Positions 1 through 7,600 of a DNA stretch of 11,074 bases are shown here, in pieces. The stretch spans positions 1-11,074 of the forward strand of contig CALMWI010000120.1 of the NCBI GenBank assembly GCA_937873545.1, written 5' to 3'. A program made the translations under genes and the position numbers. Every line of letters starts with the position of its first letter. Position 1 is the stretch's first letter. The notes under the pieces were generated by a model. That model had not been told where the DNA came from. It saw only the letters and a program-made list of their open reading frames with translations, and ran no database searches. Source of the DNA: an uncultured bacterium. GTDB lineage: Bacteria; UBA4055.

Positions 1-1083
1 TTAATCACTTACCGCTACAATATAATAGAATTTTTTCACTTCGCCCGCCGTCTGGTTCCAGCTTGTTCCGGAAAAAGTACCCTCATTACTCACATCAGAG
101 AATGTACCGTAAGGATCATCGGAAGCGAATACTTTGTAAGATGTTGCGCCTGCAGACTCCGTCCAGCTAAGAGTAACATTCCCTGTCCCCATATCAATCG
201 AAGCTTCGGGCACAGACAAATGATCGATCACTGTCAGATTGACAGGCACGTCGTGATTATTCAATGAAGATTCGAACCTGATAAGCGCCTGATAAAGTCC
301 TTGCGGAAGACTGCCGGTGTTAATTTTGACTTTTACTGTATCGTTTATAACTTCATACATCCAATTCCTAACCGTGCCGCCGGCAGTAAGTGAATCATTT
401 AGAAAAAGCCAGTTGTTCCCCTTGATCTTTATATTATCCACCGCCCAGACACCTGAATTTCTCGGCAGGGCAGCTGCGAATCTCAAATAAACTTCCGGAA
501 CCGCATATTCTCTCGAAATATTTATTTTTTTTAATTCCGGAGACGACCAGCTGCCGATGATAAGTGAAGATGAATAGATGTCTGTCCATGCTGCACCGTC
601 CTTTGATATCTGAACTGAGACCTGGCTTGATGAACCGGTCTTCACATGCTCGAATTCTATTGCAGGTTCAGGCATAGTACTGAAATCAAATCTCTCAGAA
701 GTTAAATATGAGTACAATGTGGCGGGAGCACCATCGATTCTTGAAGTAACACATGCGTACTGGCTGCCGTTTAAGGTTTCTAGAGAATCTGATCTTAAAA
801 GCCATTGCAGATTTCCCGAGGAATTCCACTCAAGAGAATCATCAAAATCAAATGATTCAACATCAGGTTTTAAAAATTCGTCAATATAATCAATATATCC
901 GGACCAATCAGTCTCTGCCCACGCTTCGTCGATCTTAACAATTATATTAAATTCTTTTGACTGCCCCTGTAATAATGTTACAGACAAGGTATCAGGATCT
1001 GAAGTCAGTCTTGATGAATATGAATAAGTCACTATTACGGAAAAAAGAATTATAATACCTGACTTTAATACAAATCTGTTCAT
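1..1083 (-). CDS. Secreted beta-sandwich protein with jelly-roll, Ig-like and C-terminal fibronectin III domains
   Basis: This is a 360-residue exported protein of unknown role, probably surface or periplasmic. Residues 1-23 are a signal peptide or N-terminal anchor (MNRF..K, then a hydrophobic stretch to SYS); there is no lipobox Cys. Residues about 30-50 (DTLSVTLLQGQSKEF) look like the first strands of an Ig-like domain of the BACON type. Residues about 76-222 resemble a MAM/choice-of-anchor-J jelly roll ending in the typical GVWAVDNIKIKG. Residues about 224-286 (W, then GGTV, then LPQGLYQALIRF, then VPVNLTV) resume the Ig-like pattern. Residues about 290-360 are one fibronectin III domain (VTLSW, SYKVFASDDPYG, YYIVAVSD). 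No C-terminal sorting domain or cell-wall anchor follows. I chose the ATG at 1083 over the in-frame ATG at 1125 because only it has a purine-rich site upstream and puts the signal peptide at the N-terminus. The fold assignments rest on sequence pattern only; no catalytic residues are visible. Confidence 0.75.
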   Translation of the reverse strand: MNRFVLKSGIIILFSVIVTYSYSSRLTSDPDTLSVTLLQGQSKEFNIIVKIDEAWAETDWSGYIDYIDEFLKPDVESFDFDDSLEWNSSGNLQWLLRSDSLETLNGSQYACVTSRIDGAPATLYSYLTSERFDFSTMPEPAIEFEHVKTGSSSQVSVQISKDGAAWTDIYSSSLIIGSWSSPELKKINISREYAVPEVYLRFAAALPRNSGVWAVDNIKIKGNNWLFLNDSLTAGGTVRNWMYEVINDTVKVKINTGSLPQGLYQALIRFESSLNNHDVPVNLTVIDHLSVPEASIDMGTGNVTLSWTESAGATSYKVFASDDPYGTFSDVSNEGTFSGTSWNQTAGEVKKFYYIVAVSD

Positions 1084-1088
1084 ATTTA

Positions 1089-1096
1089 CCCCGCCC
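1089..1096 (-). promoter_or_regulatory. Ribosome binding site deciding the start of the secreted protein
   Basis: The minus strand reads GGGCGGGG five bases before the ATG at 1083. It is not a textbook GGAGG, but it is the only G-rich stretch near either possible start. The upstream in-frame ATG at 1125 has only AT-rich sequence in front, so this site favours the shorter protein. Confidence 0.45.
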
Positions 1097-1115
1097 AAAT
1101 CATTTGTCAAACAGT

Positions 1116-1121
1116 AATATA
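1116..1121 (-). promoter_or_regulatory. Possible -10 element for the secreted-protein gene
   Basis: The minus strand reads TATATT 32 bases upstream of the chosen ATG, which would give a leader of about 25 nt. The expected -35 position holds only a T-rich stretch, so this is weak. It is listed because the same hexamer sits at a similar distance in front of zupT and the racemase gene. Confidence 0.25.
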
Positions 1122-1144
1122 ACATGAATATTGAATAAAAAAAG

Positions 1145-1160
1145 TAAAAATATATTTTTA
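1145..1160. promoter_or_regulatory. Perfect 16-bp AT palindrome in front of zupT, candidate operator/promoter
   Basis: TAAAAATATATTTTTA equals its own reverse complement over all 16 bases. It lies 29 bp before the zupT ATG inside the 106-bp divergent gap. It contains TATATT (1151-1156), usable as a -10, with TTG at 1131-1133 about where a -35/-33 element would be. AT-rich palindromes over the promoter are what Fur/Zur/MntR-type metal repressors use, and zupT is a metal importer, so an operator is plausible. The palindrome is seen; the operator role is inference. In an A/T-only sequence a chance palindrome is also possible. Confidence 0.4.
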
Positions 1161-1189
1161 TTCCCGGAGTAAATATTTATATTAAGCGT

Positions 1190-1993
1190 ATGAATGAATC
1201 CAATTTATTATTAGCATTCGCACTAACGCTGTTCGCCGGACTTTCAACCGGGATCGGAAGCGTTATGGCCTTTATGTCAAAGGGCTTTAACCCTAAATTT
1301 CTTGCAGGATCATTGGGATTTTCCGCTGGCGTGATGATCTATGTTTCGCTTGTTGAGATTTTTATGAAAGCCAGAACTTCACTTTCCGGGATCTACGGTG
1401 AGAGGGAAGGTTATTACTATACCATGCTTGCTTTCTTTGGAGGGATGGCAATAATTGCGATCATAGATAAGCTTGTTCCTTCTTATGAAAACCCGCATGA
1501 ACCGCACTGCGTTGAGGATTGCGAGAATGAAACGAAGAATAAGAAACTGATGCGTATGGGTGTCTTATCCGCGCTTGCTATCGGGATCCATAATTTTCCT
1601 GAAGGGCTTGCAACTTTCATCAGCGCAATTGATAATCCGCATCTTGGTATAAGCATCGCTTTTGCTATAGCTATCCACAACATCCCTGAAGGCATCGCTG
1701 TATCAGTGCCTATTTACTACGCTACGAAAAGCAGAAAGAAAGCATTCTGGTATTCTTTCAGTTCGGGATTATCTGAACCTGTCGGAGCATTATTGGGATA
1801 TTTCCTGCTTAAACAGTTTTTCGGACCTGCACTTTTCGGTATTATTTTCGCTTCAGTCGCAGGAATAATGGTTTTTATATCTCTTGATGAACTTCTTCCT
1901 ACCGCCGAAAAATACGGCGAGCATCATGTTGCTATCTACGGTCTTGTTGGCGGTATGGTCGTAATGGCTGTCAGCCTGATGCTGTTTATGTAA
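1190..1993 (+). CDS. zupT: ZupT-type ZIP family divalent metal ion importer
   Basis: This is an inner-membrane importer for zinc and probably other divalent cations, in the ZIP (ZupT/GufA) family. Its 267 residues match the length of ZupT (257 in E. coli). About eight hydrophobic segments are visible, with both family signatures: HNFPEG (134-139) and HNIPEG (163-168). Their His, Asn and Glu side chains line the metal path. SEPVGA (195-200) and SLDELLP (231-237) are also family-conserved. The cytosolic loop between helices 3 and 4 (about 100-120) carries NPHEPHCVEDCENE, a short His/Cys/acidic stretch that could bind metal. The gene stands alone: it is divergent from the secreted-protein gene and its stop is 6 bp from the convergent cobO stop. 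The only GGAG (1166-1169) is 20 bases from the ATG, too far for normal use, so initiation may be weak or unusual. Identity is secure; metal preference cannot be read from sequence. Confidence 0.95.
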   Translation: MNESNLLLAFALTLFAGLSTGIGSVMAFMSKGFNPKFLAGSLGFSAGVMIYVSLVEIFMKARTSLSGIYGEREGYYYTMLAFFGGMAIIAIIDKLVPSYENPHEPHCVEDCENETKNKKLMRMGVLSALAIGIHNFPEGLATFISAIDNPHLGISIAFAIAIHNIPEGIAVSVPIYYATKSRKKAFWYSFSSGLSEPVGALLGYFLLKQFFGPALFGIIFASVAGIMVFISLDELLPTAEKYGEHHVAIYGLVGGMVVMAVSLMLFM

Positions 1994-1999
1994 AATCCT

Positions 2000-2518
2000 T
2001 TAAAACTCGATCCCTTTCTTCGCTTTGATACCATCATCAAAGCAGTGTTTGATCTTTTTCATTTCTGTGACAGTATCGGCAATTTCGATCAGCTTCGAAT
2101 CTGCGTCTCTGCCGGTTAAAATGATGTTGAGCCTATCAGGCTTATTATTTAAAATTGTAAGAAGCTCTTCAATATCAATAAATTTATAGTTCGTCAGATA
2201 TGTAATTTCATCAAGAATTATCAGATCATATTTATCTGAATTGATCTTTTCTTTAGCCAGCTCGAAACCTTTTCTTGCCACGGCTTTGTCCTTTTCCAGA
2301 TCGTCGGAGTTCCAGGTAAAGCCTCTGCCCTCCGTGTGCCATTCAAGATCTTCAAATTTTTTTGCGCTCAGAATCTCGCCGTAATCCGAAGGCGATTTGA
2401 TGAACTGGATCACGCATACTTTATATCCGTGACCGAGAGCTCTGAAAGCTGTTCCGAAAGCGGCTGTGCTTTTGCCTTTACCGTCACCTGTATTGATTAT
2501 TACAAGCCCTTTTTCCAT
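2000..2518 (-). CDS. cobO: Cob(I)yrinic acid a,c-diamide (corrinoid) adenosyltransferase, CobO/BtuR type
   Basis: This cytosolic enzyme transfers the 5'-deoxyadenosyl group of ATP to the cobalt of reduced corrinoids, giving adenosylcobalamin or its precursors. It has 172 residues, the usual size of the CobA/CobO/BtuR family. The modified P-loop GDGKGKST (11-18) binds ATP. GRGFTW (64-69), LIILDEI (99-105), LTGRDA (134-139), TEMKKIKH (151-158) and the ending GIKAKKGIEF are all family-conserved. AGGAGAG lies 4 bases before the ATG. No cobalamin biosynthesis or transport gene and no cobalamin riboswitch is seen nearby; the upstream gap is only 131 bp and shared with a divergent gene. The enzyme may therefore serve corrinoid salvage, or its partners may lie elsewhere. 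The short N-terminus lacks the longer extension seen in E. coli BtuR. Confidence in the family is high; de novo versus salvage role is open. Confidence 0.95.
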   Translation of the reverse strand: MEKGLVIINTGDGKGKSTAAFGTAFRALGHGYKVCVIQFIKSPSDYGEILSAKKFEDLEWHTEGRGFTWNSDDLEKDKAVARKGFELAKEKINSDKYDLIILDEITYLTNYKFIDIEELLTILNNKPDRLNIILTGRDADSKLIEIADTVTEMKKIKHCFDDGIKAKKGIEF

Positions 2519-2550
2519 TTTACTCTCCTGTTCTTAAATGAAATCTATAA

Positions 2551-2567
2551 AATTTATATTATAAATT
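2551..2567 (-). promoter_or_regulatory. Possible cobO promoter -10 region inside an AT palindrome
   Basis: AATTTAT and ATAAATT form a 7-bp inverted repeat around a 3-base centre. On the minus strand the right half contains a perfect TATAAT (2563 to 2558), 39 bases before the cobO ATG, which would give a leader of about 33 nt. No convincing -35 hexamer lies at 16-18 bp. The region is almost all A/T, so chance matches are easy. Confidence 0.3.
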
Positions 2568-2587
2568 CAACAAAATAAACAAATGCC

Positions 2588-2616
2588 TTGTTTTGAAAAG
2601 TTCTTAATCCTATATT
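2588..2616 (+). promoter_or_regulatory. Candidate promoter of the racemase gene
   Basis: TTGTTT (2588-2593), a 17-base spacer and TATATT (2611-2616) give a sigma70-like arrangement with 3/6 and 5/6 matches to the E. coli consensus. The -10 ends 33 bases before the ATG at 2650, leaving room for a leader holding the strong ribosome binding site. It was read by eye and is not tested; promoter consensus in this lineage is unknown. Confidence 0.4.
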
Positions 2617-2649
2617 GTTTAAGTAGAACAAAAACTAAAGGAGAAGGTC

Positions 2650-3345
2650 ATGAAAACTCTTGGAATTATCGGCGGAATGAGCTACGAATCTTCAAAACTA
2701 TTCTATGAATTGATCAACAACAGGGTGAATGACATTATGGGAGGCTATCACTGCTGCAAAAGCATAATGTACACCGTTGATTTCGATGAGATCGTCAAAC
2801 TGCAGAATGAAGAAAAATGGGCTGAACTTGATTTAATTGTGGCTGACATATCCAGAAAGCTTGAGCTGGCGGGATCTGACATGATAGTTCTCTGCACGAA
2901 CACTCTTCACATCTGCTCAGATTCGATAAAAAACAGCGTTAAAATACCTTTCCTTCATATCGGAGAAGCTGTAGGAGAAGAAGCCAAAAAGAAGTATATT
3001 AAAAAAGCCGGTCTTCTCGGCACGAAATTTACGATGGAAAAAGATTTTTATAAGAAAGTCCTGCTGGACAAGTACGGAATAGATGTTGTGATTCCAGGCG
3101 AGAAGGACAGGGATACGGTTCATGACATTATATTCAATGAACTTGTTCGAGGTCATATAAAGGAATCATCTAGGAATAAATTTATTGATATAATCAAGAG
3201 ACTTGAAAGGAACGGCGCAGAGGGAGTTATACTCGGCTGCACAGAGATACCGACGCTGATTTCAGAAGAATATGTTGATATCCCTGTATTTGATTCGATA
3301 AGGATACACGCTGAGAAAGCCGTGGAATGGATACTTAAGGACTAA
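2650..3345 (+). CDS. Aspartate/glutamate racemase family protein (RacX/YgeA type)
   Basis: This is a cofactor-independent amino acid racemase interconverting L and D forms, in the Asp/Glu/hydantoin racemase superfamily. It has 231 residues, like E. coli YgeA (230). The N-terminus KTLGIIGGMSYESS is the typical first strand and substrate loop. The two catalytic cysteines of the two-base mechanism are both present: Cys82 in LCTNT and Cys197 in LGCTEIP. The pseudo-symmetric two-lobe layout is visible, with the second lobe starting near AGLLGTKFTME (120-130), where the family usually has GLLGT..T. The ribosome binding site is strong (GGAG, 6 bases before the ATG). No peptidoglycan or amino acid genes adjoin it, so substrate is open: family members range from aspartate racemases to broad racemases making non-canonical D-amino acids. 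The methyltransferase gene starts 34 bp downstream and could be read through. Confidence 0.88.
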   Translation: MKTLGIIGGMSYESSKLFYELINNRVNDIMGGYHCCKSIMYTVDFDEIVKLQNEEKWAELDLIVADISRKLELAGSDMIVLCTNTLHICSDSIKNSVKIPFLHIGEAVGEEAKKKYIKKAGLLGTKFTMEKDFYKKVLLDKYGIDVVIPGEKDRDTVHDIIFNELVRGHIKESSRNKFIDIIKRLERNGAEGVILGCTEIPTLISEEYVDIPVFDSIRIHAEKAVEWILKD

Positions 3346-3379
3346 ACCTTATATTTAAACCCTTAAATTAAACGGGATC

Positions 3380-4018
3380 ATGATGTTCACGAACGAACAA
3401 ATATCCGCCTATTTAAATTCTCTCCTCGACCTATGCCCGGATGAAACAGACGAATTCTATTTTGACCTTGTGGAGAAAAAACATCCCGTCATCAGGCGAG
3501 ATGTCGCTAAATTCCTCACACAGATCATAATGCTTAAACAGCCTGTCAAAATACTCGAAATAGGAACGAATGTCGGATATTCCGCTATCGTAATGGCTAA
3601 ACATCTGAAAAACGGCAGAATATACTCTATAGACTACCGTGCAGATAACCATGAGATTGCACGGAAGAACTTCATTAAGTTCGGTGTTGACGATAGAATC
3701 GAGCTGCTGACAGGCTACGGAAGTGAAATACTGAAAGATCTGAAAGATAAATTCGACCTGATATTCATAGACGCGGATAAAAAAGGATACGACGCATACC
3801 TCGACTATGCTGCAGAACACCTCAATCAGGGAGGCATAATAATAGCCGACAATCTCTATTGGAAAGGTGCCGTGATCACGCCTGATCAAAAAGAAGATGA
3901 AAGAAATATCACAGCTTCGCTGATAGAATTCAATAAAAAGTTCACGACCCTGAAAGGATTTAATTCTCAGGTTCTCTCGATCGGTGACGGACTGGGCTTT
4001 GCTATAAAGGAAAAATAA
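3380..4018 (+). CDS. Class I SAM-dependent O-methyltransferase, family 3, TrmR/YrrM-like
   Basis: This cytosolic methyltransferase has 212 residues. Motif I is ILEIGTNVGYS (58-68), which binds SAM. FIDADKKGY (129-137) and ADNLYWKG (156-163) carry the acidic residues (Asp131, Asp157, Asn158) that hold the divalent metal in the COMT-like family. The ending IGDGLGFAIKEK (201-212) and the order of motifs resemble B. subtilis YrrM/TrmR (about 217 residues), which methylates 5-hydroxyuridine in tRNA wobble position 34. tRNA modification is therefore the likeliest role, but family 3 also includes small-molecule catechol and caffeoyl-CoA methyltransferases. The start is ATG at 3380 or the adjacent ATG at 3383. 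GGGA at 3374-3377 sits 5 bases from the second and only 2 from the first, slightly favouring 3383. The stop overlaps the next start as TAATG, so translation of the Yip1 gene is probably coupled. Confidence 0.87.
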   Translation: MMFTNEQISAYLNSLLDLCPDETDEFYFDLVEKKHPVIRRDVAKFLTQIIMLKQPVKILEIGTNVGYSAIVMAKHLKNGRIYSIDYRADNHEIARKNFIKFGVDDRIELLTGYGSEILKDLKDKFDLIFIDADKKGYDAYLDYAAEHLNQGGIIIADNLYWKGAVITPDQKEDERNITASLIEFNKKFTTLKGFNSQVLSIGDGLGFAIKEK

Positions 4019-4689
4019 TGACAGAAGTAACAACAGAAGATAATTTTGAAAATATCCCGTTTGAAGAACAGGCTAAGTACGGGCATGTGAGATCTTTCTT
4101 TTTAACTGTAATGATGCTGATAAGAACCCCCTCTGAGTTTTTTAAAAAAATGCATATCAATAAAGGACTCAGGCTCCCGTTTCTTTTTATGTTCATAATA
4201 CTGACCTTCAGCAATATTGTGAATTATCTTTACATAATATATGACATAACAGAGTCACCCGCCGAGCAGGTGATAAAAGCATTTGAAAAGGAACCAGAAT
4301 TCCAGGCTCAGGCCGAAAGCTTCAGGTCAATGTTCTCAGAAAAACCTGAACTTTCTGATATGCTGTTAAGCATTATCATACATTTCCTTCTGGTTTACCT
4401 GATCGCATCATACTGGCACCTGATATTAAGATCGCTAAAAGTGGCCGTCAACGGCTTTGAAGCTACTATAAGAATATTCTGCTACTCAACGGTTGTCATG
4501 GTTACAGCGGTTATACCGGTGAACAATACTTACATAAATTTTGCGATCTATATCTGGTGGGCTCTGATCGTTTTTAAGGGGATATCCGAAGCGCATGAAG
4601 TGTCCGCAGGCCTTGCGTCACGCGGCATGACTATATCTCTTTTTGCCACGCTTATACCGTTTATTCTAATCATCGCCGTTGTTTTTTAG
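4018..4689 (+). CDS. Yip1-domain integral membrane protein
   Basis: This is a 223-residue inner-membrane protein of the bacterial Yip1 family (PF04893-like), whose function is not established. Residues 1-25 are an acidic cytosolic tail. Next comes the family-typical LIRTPSEFFKKM (34-45), where a phenylalanine pair follows the TP. Hydrophobic segments lie near 53-76, 115-135, 152-168, 172-189 and 203-222, so about five helices, with a charged loop at 80-112. YWHLILRSLK (132-141) followed by a small-residue helix and IWWALIVFKGISEAHEV (179-195) is characteristic. It starts inside the stop codon of the methyltransferase (TAATG), with AAGG 8 bases ahead. Its last 20 bp overlap the coding end of the convergent ABC gene. 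No catalytic residues are visible. Whether the tail of either gene tolerates shortening is unknown. Confidence 0.8.
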   Translation: MTEVTTEDNFENIPFEEQAKYGHVRSFFLTVMMLIRTPSEFFKKMHINKGLRLPFLFMFIILTFSNIVNYLYIIYDITESPAEQVIKAFEKEPEFQAQAESFRSMFSEKPELSDMLLSIIIHFLLVYLIASYWHLILRSLKVAVNGFEATIRIFCYSTVVMVTAVIPVNNTYINFAIYIWWALIVFKGISEAHEVSAGLASRGMTISLFATLIPFILIIAVVF

Positions 4690-7600
4690 TTCTGAATAAG
4701 TAGAATAGCTTCACAAGAAAATCGTTCCTCGAAAGCATCCAATATGCTATAAAATTTATAATGAAAGATATAAATATAAGAACGACCGAGTTATAAACGG
4801 CCGTATTGACTTTTACATTAAAAAAAGGAAGTATCTTATCTCTGGTAAATATCGGGTAAATCATTTTCTGGTGCTTTTCAACTTCAGTCAGATTGGGGCA
4901 GCCGTATGATAAAGCGGTATAATCGGTCGTGAATCTTTCATTACCTGAAATAACAGTCCTGTGAATTTCCATATTTCCGTATTCTGACATATATTTCCGC
5001 CTGTATTCCGACAGCTCCCTATCCAGTATCCTCTCTTTTATACCCTTACTTTCCGTCTTCGTATCTGTTGAGCTATTATTCTTTTCTTTTTTTACATGTT
5101 CGTCAAGCGCAGCCTGAAGTATGTCTTTTCCAGAATGGTAGGAATTGTATGAGTCCTGCAGCACAACTAGGCCTTCATAAGCCCATCTGGAAGGCATGAT
5201 CTGGCAGACTTCGGGTATAGGCGAGTTCTGGTAGATCGTCAGAGATGAATTCAGCTCTTTGTATTGTATAAGAGCTCCCCCGAATATTATCTGGGGTATG
5301 AGCACTAAAGGAACTATATTCTGAACGGCTTTTAACGAAAGCCCCGGTATTGAAGAGATGAGAAAACCCATGGATATACCGGCAGCAGAGATCATGGTCA
5401 TAAATGCGAAATAGTAAAGGTGAAGTTCCTTTATTTCGAGAAATGCAAAGCTGACAACTATAAATAAAGCATTCTGAATAGATGCGAACACCATTTGAGT
5501 GACGAATTTTGAAATATAATATCTCATATATTTTATGTCGAGCATCTTTTCGCGCCTGATAACCTCTGTATCCCTTATTATCTCGTCAGAGCTGTTCGAC
5601 ATGGCAAGGAACATGGTGATGATAACGGTCAGGAATATATATGTAGGCATGTGAATATTGTTGTATAGTGTGTATTCGTTCATCGGAATATATCTTAAGA
5701 TGAAGCCGACGATAGCCGCCAGAAGCGGGGCTTCAATAAATGTAATGATCAGGTTGGATCTGTTCCTGAGTTTGTTTAAAAAATTCCTCTTAAAAACAGT
5801 TACGAACTGAGTGATCTTACCTTCTAGGTCATAATTTTTCGAAGGCACATCGTTGACCAGATCTTTATGAGGGATTTTAACCGGTCTTAAATTTCTTATG
5901 TGCTCCTGGAATCTTTTCTGCCAGAATTCAGGCTGAAATTTCCTCTCGGGCAGAACTGATCCGTCAACATCTCTTAAGGGTTCTTCCAGCGTATCCAGCA
6001 GAACATCCGGATCGTCTCTTTTGGTTGACAGATCGCTTATATAGCTGTCATACCTGTAGCACTGCCTGAAATACTGCAAGGCGCTGTAAGTACTGCCGTA
6101 ATATGCCAGTTTTCCCCCGTGATCAAGCACAAGAGCCTTATTGAATTTGTTGAATATCTTATAGCCCGGCTGGTGGATCACCGCAAATATCATCTTGCCT
6201 TTGACCGCCAGCTTTTTAAGTATATCGACGACTTTTTCCGAGTCCTTTGACGACAGGCCGGAAGTAGGTTCATCGAAGAAATAAATATTTGAATCTGACA
6301 ATAGTTCAAGGCCGATATTAAGTCTCTTTCTTTCACCGCCGCTTAAGATCCTTTCGGATTCGGTTCCGACTTTAAAATTCATTTTAGGTAGAAGTCCGAT
6401 CTCTTTTATAACAGATAGAACTCTTTCCGATATGCTTTTTTCGTTCAGCTTCGGGTAACGCAGCTTAGCATTGAAATACAGATTTTCATATACCGTCAGA
6501 TTTTCGAAAAGCACATCATCCTGAGGAACATAACTGATGAACCTTTTGATTTTCTCATAATATTCGAAAAAATCAAAATTATCCGTATGTATTGTTCCCT
6601 TCTGCGGTTTGATCATTCCGCAGAGGATCTTTAAAAGCGTCGTTTTACCTGATCCGCTCGGTCCCATAATGCAGACAAGGTCGCCATGGTCTATCTCGCA
6701 GGAAACACCGTCAACGGCTTTAGTTTTATCCTTGAATGAATACTCGAGATTCTCCGCCCTGTATGTTATATACCTGAAATATGTTTTCTCGAAAAGTCCG
6801 CCTTCAAGGTTAAATTTGAGAACATTGCCCTGAATGAATATTATATCGTTGCCGCGAAGTTTAAATCTTTTTTCCTTTTTGACGCTGTGCCCGAATATTC
6901 CGGTCTGCCTGTTGATCTGCGTATCAATATTATCCCTTATGATCCAGACAGGATGGTAGCAGTTACCCGTGTTCAGGTAATATTTTCCTTCCTTTAAAAT
7001 AATTCTGCCTTCCCACGTGTTTTCTGAAGAATCGCTTATATAAATATCTGCGCTCCGTCTGTTTGAAAGAACATATTCGGTTTTACCTCTTTCGAGCTTT
7101 ATATATTCATTATCGAAAAACTCCTGATACTTCAGCTTTCTTAGATTAATATAGCTTTCGTTGACTTTAACGAAATCGTTCACATTGACAAAAACATCGC
7201 CTTCCATATCTTTTTCATTTACGGATATGATAGTGTTCCTGTCAAGCGGTGTGATTATTATCTTGCAGCCGTGAAAGACTACTCTAGCGATGCTGAAACC
7301 TTTTTTCTGTTTTTCCAGAATTATCAGATCAGGCATGTCATTTACAAAGAATTCTTTGTCGGGATACAGGTTATATTTTATTTTCAGATACAGCTTTATA
7401 TCTTCAGACTCAATAAAATAGTCATTTACAATAACGCTGCTCCCGTACGGCATACTGAAGGCCGTCATCGGCTTGAGGCTGAAATTTCCGGTTGAAACGG
7501 ATGATCCCGCATCTGCTTTTATCATAAAGTAGAATTTGTCCACATTGAACAGGATAGCTCTCAGGTCCTTAAAGGGAAGATATATGTCTGAAGCTTCTTT

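Noticed and set aside
1089..1111. Perfect TTGACA on the minus strand (1110-1105) as a -35 for the secreted-protein gene
   Set aside because: A -10 at normal spacing would overlap the start codon, so it cannot drive the chosen start.
1994..1999. Shared bidirectional terminator between zupT and cobO
   Set aside because: There are only 6 bp between stop codons and no hairpin with a U tract is seen in the flanking ends.
2519..2649. Possible cobalamin riboswitch ahead of cobO
   Set aside because: The gap is only 131 bp, is AT-rich and shared with a divergent gene, and shows no B12-box-like sequence or GC-rich stems.
3431..4033. A 200-codon open frame on the minus strand opposite the O-methyltransferase gene
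   Set aside because: It lies fully antisense to a gene with clear family motifs, is rich in Phe/Tyr/Cys/Ile as antisense frames often are, and shows no known domain.
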